From Certhia americana (Eukaryota; Chordata; Aves; Passeriformes; Certhiidae): a stretch of 64,000 nt of DNA. Location of the stretch: NCBI GenBank assembly GCA_018697195.1, contig CM031858.1, forward strand, positions 108,872,944-108,936,943. The letters are read 5' to 3'. Positions 12,797 to 23,280 of this stretch are shown here, in pieces (position 1 is the first letter of the stretch; every line of letters begins with the position of its first letter). A model generated the notes under the pieces. That model had not been told where the DNA came from. It saw nothing but the letters and a program-made list of their open reading frames with translations, and searched no databases. Both the position numbers and the translations under genes were made by a program.

Positions 12797-13661
12797 ATGG
12801 GTGCACTTGGCAAGGTAGTTGCTGAACTGCACAGGCAGTGGGGGATTGAATGCAAATTGAGAGACTTTGAATGCGCAATCATGCGATTGTTGAAATTAAA
12901 GGCTATTGACCGTCCCCATGGACATCCTGCATTCAGGATGTTGGGGAAGATGTACTTATGCCCTTGCTAACGATGTGATTGTCACCGGTACTAGCAAGTG
13001 TCTCAAAAGCTGGGAGAAGGTTATTCAGGCTTTAGAAAAGGCTTTGTTAGAACAAGAGATGTGGAAGGCAGCTCAAAGCTGTTTAAAGATTACACCTAAA
13101 GGGGGGGTGGCGGCTACTACTCAGACCACATTTGGTGATTATGCGTTTTCTAAAACTAACAATCGCTCACAGCCCCAATCCCCTAATCTGACCCCTGATC
13201 TAACTACTAAACTGTCGCTAGATAGCGAAAATGTTTGTGAGCCTCAGAACAATCTCAACAAAGCAGGCCCTGAGGTGGTTTAGGAAAGGCCACCACCTTA
13301 TGCGCCACAAAATGGCACCGGGCAAGAGGGAGAGGGGTGGGACGAGGAATCTTTTCCTGCCACAGACATGCGCAGTCGCAAACACGAGGGGGAGGGCGCG
13401 GCTGGTGAGAGGGAGGAGACCCCAAGACCCAATCAGAGAGTACGCTCCAAGACATTCCCTTATAAGGCCAGAGACCCCCCTGAGAGGAGGCGGAGAAAGG
13501 GAGGGAAGGAACCCACCCACAGGAAAGTCAGAGGGCAGAGTCCAAACAAAAGATACCGCTACCCGGAAGATTCTTACCATTCAACTTCCTCCGACTTGGA
13601 CAGCGAGTACGGATGGGCCGGGTGGATACCATGGAATGAGTGGTGGGGAAAACAAAGGTGA
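12797..13661 (+). pseudogene. gag: gag remnant: matrix and PPPY late-domain region, broken
   Basis: Gag is the retroviral structural polyprotein; the matrix part binds membrane and the PPxY motif recruits host NEDD4-type ligases for budding. The first ATG after the primer binding site (12797) starts with Met-Gly, a possible myristoylation signal. It stays open for 57 codons, to a TAA at 12968-12970. Matrix-like sequence then continues in another frame (12906-13283), which indicates a net one-base shift around 12905-12960. That segment has an alternating Trp/Ala/Leu helical pattern (LKSWEKVIQALEKALLEQ). A TAG at 13281-13283 interrupts it. Directly after it the same frame encodes PPPY (13290-13301), then a charged, Arg/Lys-rich and Ser/Asp-rich region, ending at a TGA at 13659-13661. 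Capsid and nucleocapsid are absent. It is alpha/beta-like by pattern; the family assignment is inferred. Confidence 0.75.
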
Positions 13662-14191
13662 CAGCTACTGCAGTAACATCCAATCCTATAGCACCCATTC
13701 CCACACCTAAAGATAACTTACCGCCATTTAGCGTAACACCTGAAGCACATCCTTATGATTTATTTACTCGAATGCTACAAGCTGCATTTGTGTCCTTAAA
13801 CATCTCACGCCCAAACCTTACCAAGTCCTGTTGGCTCTGCTATGACACCAGACCACCCTTTTATGAGGTTGTGGGCCTTACCACCCAATTTAGCTACTCA
13901 AAGGAAAGCAGTCCCAAACAATGCAAATGGAACACTCATCGCAGAGGAATCACTTTAGAAATGGTGTCTGGTCAGGGAACCTGCATAGGTAATCCACAAC
14001 TAATAAGCCAAAGCAAAAAACTCTGTAACACCACGGTCACCATTGACAAGCAATATTTATGGGCCATCCCAACGGTCCCAGGCATATGGGCTTGCCATAC
14101 CACGGGCATCACTCCTTGTGTTTCCATTAGCCATTTTAACACAGCTAACGATTTTTGTGTTCAAGTTGTTGTCGTTCCCAGAATCCTGTAA
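13640..14191 (+). pseudogene. env: env SU (surface subunit) remnant, N-terminus missing
   Basis: SU is the receptor-binding part of the retroviral envelope. The frame opens after a TGA at 13637-13639 with no early ATG and no signal peptide, so the N-terminal part was lost in the deletion that joined gag to env. Counting codons from 13640, residues 64-67 are CWLC, the CXXC motif that forms the labile SU-TM disulfide in gamma-type envelopes. N-glycosylation sequons occur at residues 54-56, 59-61 and 130-132. Several further cysteines are kept. At about 180 codons this is far shorter than a usual SU of 300-450 residues. It ends at a TAA at 14189-14191; the TM segment continues in the same frame, so this break is a nonsense change rather than a frameshift. 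A joining of gag and env frames near 13.65 kb is evident. Confidence 0.85.
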
Positions 14192-14800
14192 CACTCCCAT
14201 GACGAGGTGGTCCTCCGCTCAGGAGAAAAACCCTACTGGCAGAAGCGAGAACTAATAACCACCATTAGCCTTGCAGTGCTCCTGAGCCTAGGCGCAACAG
14301 GTACAGCAACAGGTGTTTCAGCGTTCGTGTCACAGAAGCAAAACCTAATGCAGCTGCAAAAGACCATAGATGAGGATCTGCTCAAGATCCAAAAGAACAT
14401 TCTGAGGCTAGAAGAGTCCCTGTTTTCCCTGTCAGAAATGGTGCTGCAGAACAGACGGGGCTTAGAACTTCTGCTGATGCAACAAGGAGGCCTGTGTGCT
14501 GCCTTAAATGAAGAATGCTGCGGTTATGTGAACCACTCAGGAGTAATCAGGAAGTCTATGGCTGAACTTAAAAACAGGCTCCAGCGTCGCAGTCAGGAGC
14601 TCCAACAGCAAAATTGGTTTGATTCCCTTTTTCGCCAACACCCTTGAGTTACCGCCCTTATATCCACCCTATTGGGACCAGTTTTTGTTGTGCTTGTGCT
14701 CATGTTCGGTGCCTGCTTCCTTAATAAAGTAGCCCAATTTGTTAAAGCTCGTTTAAGCAGGATCAACATTATGCTTTTGGAACAAAGGCAGTTGGCCTGA
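14192..14800 (+). pseudogene. env: env TM (transmembrane subunit) remnant with one internal stop
   Basis: TM carries the fusion machinery of the envelope. It continues in the SU frame after the TAA at 14189-14191. Numbering codons from 14207: WQKR at residues 11-14 sits where the SU/TM cleavage site is expected, but lacks the Arg four positions back that furin needs. A hydrophobic, Gly/Ala/Thr-rich fusion-peptide-like segment follows (about 16-41). Then come a heptad-like coiled coil (about 44-78), an immunosuppressive-like segment (LQNRRGLELLL, 80-90), CX6CC (Cys97, 104, 105) and one sequon (109-111). A second helix ends near WFDSLF. A TGA at 14645-14647 stops translation just before the membrane. 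The same frame continues through about 23 hydrophobic residues and a short tail to a TGA at 14798-14800. Any product from this copy would lack its membrane anchor. Confidence 0.9.
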
Positions 14801-14953
14801 AGTAATTTTAGCCATTTGCTTGTTACCTGTTGGCTTGATAAGTTGCGTACCCAAGTTGTAACCCCATTTAAACGTTTGCACCTTATTACTAATATGTTTT
14901 GCAAATTACTACTAACATAAATTTAGCACGACCACGAAAATTCAATCGCTCAT
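14801..14953 (+). other. Retroviral 3' untranslated region
   Basis: This lies between the env stop and the polypurine tract. The env frame stays open past the TGA for about 43 more codons, but no domain is recognisable and this is probably chance. Confidence 0.6.
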
Positions 14954-14967
14954 GGAGAGGGGGGAAA
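14954..14967 (+). other. Polypurine tract
   Basis: The purine run ggagaggggggaaa directly abuts the TG start of the right LTR. This is where plus-strand DNA synthesis is primed in retroviruses. Confidence 0.9.
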
Positions 14968-15240
14968 TGTGGTTAGCTAGAGAAAGCCGATCGGAAGATA
15001 TCACGCTGTACGAGGAGATTGGACCCCATCCTCTCCATGGCGTCAGTCAATCATATCCCACGCAGTGAGTGTAAGGAAGCTGCATAAGCACGTTGTGGTT
15101 ACTTAAGCCGGCACCTGCCGGAAATAAACGCATTTTGCCATTCACCACATTGGTGTGATGTGCATTTGTCCGGCCAGTTTGTACGTTTGCCGTGGCCTCC
15201 CTCTGAACCAGGTCGCCCTGCCTTGAATCCCAAGGCAACA
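14968..15240 (+). repeat. 3' LTR (273 bp)
   Basis: This is the second copy of the LTR at 12386-12661, with TG...CA ends and AATAAA at 15122-15127. The first 52 bases are identical to the left copy. Most differences cluster between 15020 and 15090. The end region differs by a short indel (left copy has a C-run and GC where this copy has AAT). Confidence 0.95.
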
Positions 15241-15246
15241 CACCTA
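15241..15246. repeat. Right target-site duplication (CACCTA)
   Basis: CACCTA matches five of six bases of the left flank CACCTG at 12380-12385 and follows the LTR end directly. A second ACCTG lies at 15246-15250, so an alternative register is possible. Confidence 0.55.
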
Positions 15247-17073
15247 CCTGCAAGGGCAAATAGCAATATTTGCTTCAGCCAGAATGGAATTTTAGCTGAA
15301 AAAGAAGACAGAATATATTTACTGATGCAGTTAGTAAGTAGGGCATTAATAATGTCATCTGCAAAGCTCTTGTACTTACAGAGAACATGCCTTCCTCACA
15401 GCTGGATAACAACTTTCATCACTACTTTATGACAAGCACAGGAAGTCCTTCCACTTTTGGCTCCCAGTGGGAGTGTCCTAAGCAAGTTTCTAAGAATGTA
15501 TGTATGCAAATTCAGAAATATCTAATGTCATTTTTCTTAGCCTTTTCATAGCCTAGGCAATGCAAGCATGTGAATCTAACCAAAGCATAAGGCAAAGGTC
15601 TGTGTATGAGGTCTATGTGTGATCTCCTTGGTCACCAAGTCATCTCACATTAATCATCAGTCCTTACTGCTGGGCTAAATATCTGGTGTAATCCTGCCAA
15701 CAAATGTATACAGCTTCATTGTGAATGTAGTGTGGATTTCTTTTCCTGGCATTCTTGAAAGACAATATTTTTCCTACAGTGTAAATCCCTGGCTGTGAGC
15801 ACAAGTCTGTCCTGCTGCAGAAGTTTCAGTGCTGCTCGAAATCACAGCACCATGGTCCAGAGAGTCAGGACTGTAGCAGTGAAGAGAAACCATCATCACC
15901 TGCTTGGTAGGAGTTGCCCTACTTTAAAACTTCCTTGGGCTCAGTCCAAGAGGTAATTCCAGTAGTGGCAGAAGGAACAGTGACAAGTTAGAACATGTTC
16001 TAAAAACATAGAAAAATATAGCTGGCTTGAATTTGTTTTGAATTAAGTGTATATATCAGCATAGACCAGCTGTTCTTCCTTGTTTTCATTTTCTGATTTG
16101 TACTTTGAAATTTTAGTTGGCCCTTATATCACAGAGGTTTTTACTGTAAAAGAATCAATGAGTCTACTTTATTTTTTTTTTTTTCACCTGACAGCTAAGC
16201 TATCTTTAAAAAAAAGTTCAGAAATGCTGAAGAAAATGTAGGAAAAGATGATGGCAGTTCTTTAATTTGGTTTTCTATTATTTCAAATCTATTCAGTATT
16301 CTTTGTAATACTGCCACTCATAATGACTGTATTTGGAATTAACATAGGTTTCATGTGTAATTCAATGGGCATTCAGCGTAACTTAGCAACAGCTAAAGCA
16401 TTTTTTCCTTCTGTAAACTAAAGCATGGCTGTTGATTTCACTTGGTAGACTAGGAGGCACACATTATTCTGAATTTCCAAATTTCCTAATTAAATGTGTA
16501 AGACACGATTTATTTATAATGCAGATTTTGTATTGTTGATCCAAAGTTATGCAAAGGATAAAACTAGTATCAAACCTCTGGAAGCTTTTAGGACTGTCTG
16601 GATCATAGCATGGGAATAATATTTGAACCATAAAGGTTAAGTTCACAGGCAATTAGAGCTGCTGGAATGGAAAAACCTTTTAAAATATACAGTGTTCACA
16701 CATCTCTGCATCTCAAGGTTTTTTATATGTATGTGGATGTATTTTGTATAACAAATGGGGGAGCGGAGGCATTTATCCTATAAATAGATTTCTCTCAGGG
16801 CTCATGCTGTGTGTGGCAATATGTTCTCACTAAATATATAGTCAGAAGAAGTCTTACTGTATTAACCCAGTTTAAGGAATGAATTAGAGCAAGTAAATAT
16901 CTTAAAATTCTTTCCCTCAAAAAGTTAAAAAAAATGTGCAAAAGAATATTCAGTTTGTATATTCAGAACAGTTTATAAAAGTTCATAAAAGGCTACAGAT
17001 TAGCAGGATGAGCTCACCTGTATATAGGTCATTGATTTGCAATATTTAAGAGGCAGTTTTCAGGTTTCATAGC
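15247..17073. other. Non-coding stretch, no gene recognised
   Basis: No domain-bearing frame and no recognised transposon. A 15-base T run lies near 16171. About 15780-15960 is a little less AT-rich but matches nothing I know. Confidence 0.65.
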
Positions 17074-17984
17074 CTAATAGAATGGCTTGGTTTGGAAGCT
17101 GAACTTCATGTAGTTTTCACTGGCCCACAGGTTTCTCTGGATGATATCCCCTCTGTACAGCATGTTGACCACATCAAACTTGCACTTGATCCCACTGCCC
17201 AGGACACTGATAGTGCTGAACAGCACCAGTACCAATACAGCCCTCTGAGGAATGCCACAGGCCACTGCTCTCCACCTGGACATTGAGCTATTGACCACAA
17301 CTCTTTGATCAATTCCCAAACCACTGAGTGGTCCATCCATCAAATCCATGCCTTTCCAATTCAGAGACAAGGATATCATGTGGGAAAATGTTGAATGCTT
17401 TGCATGAGTCCAGGTAGATGATTTGTCAAGCGCCTCTTGTCAAGCACCAGAGTGAGACTGAACTGTAGTTCCCCAGGTCTTTCTTTATTCCCTTGTTAAA
17501 ATGTGGTTAGGTTTGCCCTTTCCCAGTTAATAGGAATTTCACTGGAGTTTCATGATTTCTCAGATATGATGGAGAGTGGCTTAACCAGCTCATTCAATGG
17601 TTTGCTTAGGACCCCCAGATGCATCTTATCAGGTCACATGGGCTTGTGTACCTTCAGGCACCTTAGATGGTCTTGAACCTGATCTCCACCTATATCTATC
17701 AGTTCTTCATTTTCCCAGTCCCTGCCCTTTCCCTTGGGTGACTTGGATGGTTGACTAGAGCATTAGCCAGTGAAGACTGAGGTAGAAAACTTTTTGCATA
17801 TTTCAGCTTTTTCCATGTTACAGGTAGCCAGGTCTCCCCTTTCTTTCTGGAGAAGGCCCATTTTCTCTAGGCCAACAACATACATATGGAAGCTTCTCTT
17901 TTTGCCTTTAACGTCCCTGGCCAGATTTAATTCTATCAGGGCTTTAGCTTCCCTAAGCTGATCCACATGTTTACTGAAAAACAT
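17074..17984 (-). mobile_element. CR1 LINE fragment, reverse transcriptase part of ORF2 (antisense)
   Basis: Read on the minus strand, this is CR1 ORF2 from just before the reverse transcriptase (near 17984) through RT towards the 3' end (near 17074). The frame at 17984-17763 contains ELNLARDVKGKKRSF and ends with EKAEICKK and SVFTG, typical of the linker before RT. The frame at 17379-17074 contains QRVVVNSSMSRWRAV, then GIPQRAVL, a degraded form of the RT motif region PQGSVLGP, then LGSGIKCKF. Stops and frame changes break the rest, and the catalytic YADD-type box is not intact. The plus-strand sequence near 17078 (agaatggcttggtttggaag) reads as the reverse complement of a CR1 3' end, so the element points left. 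It cannot mobilise itself. Confidence 0.9.
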
Positions 17985-20738
17985 TGTTTTTCTTTTATTA
18001 ATATGAGAACAGATTTCACAGGAGAAAAAAAAAAAAATGCTGTTTACACATAAAACATGAACAGAAAAGAAAGATCAGATCAACTTTTTTCTCCTGTACT
18101 GCTGAATGGATGGGATTGCATGATTTTGTGTTTAATTACCTTTTGTTTTAGAATTTTCAAGAAATTTTGAACTTTAATAGTTGACCATTGTCTTACAAGT
18201 GCTCAGTGGTGTGCAGAGAAGCTGTCAACATGTTGGTTTATTATTTTAGTCTTACTACTCTAAATGCATCCCAAAAGTTGGGTTTATGTTTTCAGGGAAC
18301 TTTAAGTCTCTGAATGTGTATTCTGGCTGACATTTAGGTCAGCTCATGATTCTTGTATCTGTGCATCTCTAACTTTCCAGTGCCCCTAAAACAACTCAGC
18401 ACTAGAAAAAATAAAACAAGAAAAACAAACTGTTAAATTTTTCTGCATTGACTCAGTCAATTGGGAATGAACTTCAGAAGTATAAATGGAACAACATCAC
18501 CTTGGAACATTTGTCAGTCTGGTTGAGTATGGCAGCTTAATTGTCACAGGAAGAGAAGCAACAAGATAAAGTGATATTCTCAAATATGTGGAATGTCAGG
18601 AGCAGCCATATTTTTGTGACCTTAAAGAAATAATCAGTCTTGGGATCTTTTGAGATCTGAGCATGTAGCTAAGATAAAGTATGAAAATACGCATGCTGGT
18701 CCCTCAGCAGAAGTGTAAGAAAACCAAATATCAATCTGTTTTCGATTTAATTTTGTGTAGAGTATTCATGAAATAATGTCTCAAGAAAGACATCTGATAA
18801 TTTTGCTACTGAAATAACTTAGAATGCATATCCAATATTTTTCTTGTTGAGCAAACATATAATCTCATAAGCATCCTATCTTGCACTGTAGTTCATGAGG
18901 TGTCAAAATGATCTAGAGAATTTTTGTTTCATTTTTCTAAATAATGTAATTGATATTCAAGAAAAGAAAGAAAAAATTTACAGAGATTAAAAACATAGTT
19001 CTTTCTATGTGCTTCTGGTAAAAATGGCCTCAATATAAACTGCAAATTGATGAATGGTTGATAAATTTTTCATCAGCTTGAGATGATACTTGCAGCTGAA
19101 TGTCCAAGCATCACCATTTCAACTGGAAATTAAAGTCACTATCAAAAGGACTGAGTATGAGTTATCTCCGTGATGTAACACACAAATTGAAATAAGCACT
19201 AGAGGAGAATGAATTAGGTGGAAAGGACAGGACTCCTGTTACTTAGGTTGTCCTTTTAGGGTGAAATTCTTCAAAGAGGATTGAAAGAACATTTCTGCTG
19301 TGAGAAGACAATAGCTGAGAACTGTTAAACATCTCCAAACAAACATCCTGGTTTGAAGTGGACACATTGAGGCAACCAGTGCCAAATATGCCCATTAAGT
19401 TAGTGGATCAGGTAACAAAAATATCACACAACATCGATGAGACACATAGGCCAGAATTACGTTGTATGCAAAAACCATTCGGTTTTGGTTCCTCATTGAA
19501 CTATGTTGAATCCAGGTCTTCTGTAGAGAAAAGTAACCAAACATCATTACATTTTTTTTCTTATCCACATTGGCCTCTGCATCACATTTTGTAATGCAGT
19601 TCATACCCAGTCTTTTCTTTGACATGTGTAAGTCCATGGTGTCCTTTTACAAAAACTCATCATATTTTGAGTCCAAAAATCAATCAGAGGAAACAGGCAA
19701 TTTTGTTGTGTGATGCACCAAAAGCATATATATATAGGGGCAAAGGACTTCCAATACTGCAGAGAGTAAGTGCAGGCTGATGAGTCTTTTGTATCAGCAG
19801 ATCCTAGAAAAATGGCCTGTTTTCATGAACAAATAAACAAATCTCATAAACAAATACAATTTAAACAAACAAGAATTATCATAAACATCATCAAAAATGC
19901 ATCTAGCTGTCTTAAATGTGTTGACTGTAATTCCTAAAACAAACCATTGCAGTCTAACTTGTCTGGCAAACTTTTATTTAAAATGTGTAATTTATAAAAA
20001 ACATTGCATATGAATTCCTGCTTTTTCTTTCTCTAGTTTTCCCTCTATCCAAACAAATAATCACCCACTTCTGTATGTGTCTTGCACCTTCATATAATTC
20101 TTTATTTTGTGGGAATACAAAAGACAAAAGACCTTTAATCTTTTGTACAGTTATCTGGGCATTTGCATTCCTCAATGCTCAAAGAGTGTTAGGTTATTTA
20201 TTTTGCTGAATATTACATTACATGCACTTTATAACATCTGTACTTGAGTCATCTAACCTATACAAAGGCAAATAAATTTTTTAAAATGTATATTATATTA
20301 CCTTTGGGTATGTACAATAAAGGTGGCTCTTTTTTTAATAATTTGCATAATCATTTAGAAATAATTTTCTGAGCTTAAGTACCTTTCTGTGTAGTACTTT
20401 TCTCACATCTGTCTTCTTTAAGTGATTTGTATTCTTTACTTTCAAATGAAAAATCTGGAACTTAATGAAGATCAGCTCATCCTTTACTCTTGTTAAACAC
20501 TTCAAAATATTCCCTCAGAAATTATTCTACTTCCATTAGCAGAAATTTTGAATCCTCAAGAGAGAAAGGATTATTGTTGCTTTTGAAGATTGCTGCTCTC
20601 TGACTTCCTGTAGTGACACTTGACTTGAAGACAAAAAGCTTAAGAAAAGTAATAAAATAGGTAAAATGAACCTAAAGGAAAAAAAAAAAAAAAAGAAAAA
20701 AAGAAATTACTGAGCTAAATAATGTGAGTAGGATAAAG
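17985..20738. other. Non-coding stretch, no gene recognised
   Basis: AT-rich, with no recognisable gene or transposon. Open frames are short and overlap on both strands. An A-rich tract lies at 20679-20706 and a short TA repeat at about 19727-19736. Confidence 0.65.
20679..20706. repeat. A-rich simple repeat
   Basis: A run of A interrupted by single G residues, just upstream of the probable LTR. Confidence 0.85.
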
Positions 20739-21560
20739 CCTGTGGACCCACTGGTGTGGAGAGTGGCTACTGGAGTGTGGTTGTGCTTCCCTCCCCCATC
20801 TCAAGCTGCTCTATGATCTGAGAAATGCTCATTATTCCTTGGTTTTTACAAACTGCACCTGGGTTGAGTTCCCCTAGAGTTTATCAGAAACACAGTCTGT
20901 TCCCAAGGACTGGTGCTGTCTAACGAGCTCCTGGTTTTTAATGAACAGCCTTGAAGACTTATTTTTCTTGCCTGAATAACATCCCAAATGGAATAACATT
21001 TTCATTGTCAAACTTTCAAAGAAAGTTACTGACCCGCATTGCATCCAGGATGGAAAATCACTTTGACTGAAACCAAATCTCTTGTGACCCTATAAACAGC
21101 AATCCTCAGTGAGATCCTTTGAGCTCTCCTGGACCACAGCAGGGTGCAACTAGCAACCTCCCTCTGAGCAGGATGCCTCTGAGAGGTAGTGAGGTCTCAA
21201 GTTTGCTACACTTGAATGATCACTGGATGTTGATGATGGGTCATGCATGGCCTGACATCTGCACTCCTCCAGACTCAACTCTTCACCCATAAAGAAGATG
21301 CAAAGACATCCAAAGTGAGTACTTCAGGGAACTCAAGGGAAATTTCTCACCCCTTCCCCAGCGCCCAAGTAGATAGTTTTGGGGTTGTCTCTTTTTTTTT
21401 GTTGTTGTTGTTTTTTTCTTTTTGTTTGCTTTCTCACTATGTTCTTTACTGTCTAACAAGTAATAGAGGGAACCCGGACAACAAACTTTGTTGTGCTTTA
21501 ACTTTTATATTAAACCTGCTTGTGATGATACCTTTGCTGGTGATTCTCTAAGTGACCTTG
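20739..21560 (+). mobile_element. Probable old solo LTR (edges approximate)
   Basis: A stretch more GC-rich than its surroundings is organised like a retroviral LTR: TATAAA at 21091-21096, a segment reading cagactcaactcttcaccca followed by a T-rich tract, and ATTAAA at 21509-21514 shortly before nttgtgatgatacctttgct-like sequence. The middle and 3' parts resemble an avian ERV LTR that I recognise by pattern. No internal retroviral region is attached, so a solo LTR is likely. I could not fix TG/CA ends or a target duplication. The 102-codon open frame at 21243-21551 lies inside it and is probably an artefact. Confidence 0.5.
21391..21425. repeat. T-rich / (GTT)n tract
   Basis: A T run, four GTT units and more T. 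It lies inside the probable LTR, upstream of the ATTAAA signal. Confidence 0.8.
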
Positions 21561-23251
21561 AAGAATACATTCACCACATGGTCCAGGAGTTATATTTATG
21601 ATTTGGCAATTTCTTTCAGTATTTTAGAGCATAAATTCCCTGTTAGAAGAAAAGCTCTTTCAGTCTTATTCATTTTGTGGTCCTGCTCAAGTCCTTACTT
21701 TTCTAATCTTTTAAAAGAGCACTTTAATGAGGGGATCTCAATGTTTTCTAGTAAACAACTTCATTCTTTAACATCTACTTCTGACCAGTGCAGTTGTATG
21801 TTTTTCCTAAATTATATAAATCTATGAAAATTGCCTTTTGTGGATAGAGGAAGTAATATATATGGTTGCCACTGATGAGAGGTTATCAGAGAAGAAAATT
21901 TTCAAATTTCGTGAAACTGCAGTGTTACTGAAAAACAACAACATTGCTAACAGAGTGTGTATAAGATTTCTCTGGACCATATTCATACTTGGTATCTCTT
22001 CACCTATAATTTTCAGTTAGAAGTGTATTATTGTAGAGAGAAATCCAGGAAACAGCTCATATTCAGCTGTAGGCATCATGACCTCTGTGACACTCTTCAT
22101 TTGGTAAGTTTTCTCATTGAATAAGTACAAAAGGTAAAAGAAATCATTATGATATCTCTCAAATGTAGTGTATAGTCAAACTGAGCTCCTTCTAATACAA
22201 TACTCTCCTGAGGTCTAATACAAGAATGTTTTAGTCCTGAAGTAAAATGTGAATACATTCTGAACTTAAAGTAGTCAGAAACACAGTGGGAATTCCTACA
22301 ATGTTTGTGCAATTTTAAAATATGAATCAAACTAAGGATAAGCGGTGAAAAATGCAACAAGGAGTGTTCTTGGAGGCAGCAGTGTGGCATGAATAAGCAA
22401 GAAAGAAGAAAAAATAATAAATTTCAAAGGAACATGAAAGTGCTAATATTTTTATGTCTGGATTATGTCTCTCAAGATCTAGCAGTATTAAGAATGTCCT
22501 CAACAAAAGGCAGTCTAGGATCCAGTACTTCATCAGTCTTGGAAATGATAGTTTTAGTTCAGTTTTAGGATCAGTCTTTGCTTTATAAAGAACAAGACTC
22601 AGTTGTGGTAATAGCTGAAAATAATTGTTGCAGTTCCTGCTCAGGCATTATGTATTCCAGTTCTGTATCCCTGCAAGCACATCAAACTCCACCAACCCGC
22701 TCCAATCATCTTCTAATCTGCTTCCTCAAAGATTCCTTAGATCTTCCACCAGACCTTTGGAGCAAATACTGCAGGTGTTTCATCTTCACTCTCCCTGGCA
22801 CACAAACAGGAGAAGGATTTGGAAAACAGGAAGAAGAGGAGAAAAGAGGTGCTATCATTTGCTTTCAGAGTTCAGAAATGAAACAAAATTGCTCTAACCT
22901 TTGGAACCTTTCTGATTATCTTCCTTTGCTATTTGTTTCCCAGAGGGAACTGGAAGGGCTTTATTAGGGGAAAAAGGCCCAGACTGCTTTTTCATCAGCA
23001 GTTGTTGATTGCTATTCACCAAAAATGTGTGCCAAGAAATTAATCAAATGGTTTCTCCAGTCAGGATAAAGACACAATGCAACATTTGGAGAATCTGTTG
23101 GTAGATCCTTATTTGTTTATAACTGATGCAAAAATACTTCCAAGGTTACAGAGAATTAAGGAGTCTTCTATATAATCATAACTGTAGAACAATTTTTCAT
23201 AAAAACATGTCCATACTTATAAAGTTATTCCAATCTAAATCCAGAGATTGA

Positions 23252-23280
23252 TTAAAAAAAAAAAACAAACAAACAAAAAA
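23252..23280. repeat. A-rich / (AAAC)n repeat
   Basis: Twelve A residues are followed by aaac units. Confidence 0.85.

Larger units (their letters stand above)
12386..15240 (+). mobile_element. Internally deleted endogenous retrovirus (gag-env only)
   Basis: This provirus has two near-identical LTRs (276 and 273 bp) around a 2306-bp internal region. In order it carries: LTR, primer binding site matching tRNA-Phe, broken gag matrix and PPPY region, env SU and TM remnants, polypurine tract, LTR. No capsid, zinc-knuckle nucleocapsid, protease, reverse transcriptase or integrase sequence is present, so about two thirds of a normal provirus is missing. Coding remnants carry a frameshift and in-frame stops, so no functional virus can be made from this copy alone. 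LTR identity is about 94%, which implies insertion well before the present but clear of saturation. Gag resembles alpha/beta-like (ERV2) elements and Env is gamma-type, so the ancestor was probably a recombinant; the class assignment is inference. Confidence 0.95.

Noticed and set aside
12300..12882. 192-, 121- and 90-codon minus-strand frames across the left LTR
   Set aside because: They are antisense to the LTR, primer site and gag start; the right LTR shows the same kind of antisense frame. Repeat shadow.
13218..13580. 120-codon minus-strand frame
   Set aside because: Antisense shadow of the charged gag region.
21243..21551. 102-codon plus-strand frame with a hydrophobic stretch
   Set aside because: It lies inside the probable LTR and the hydrophobic part is encoded by the T-rich tract.
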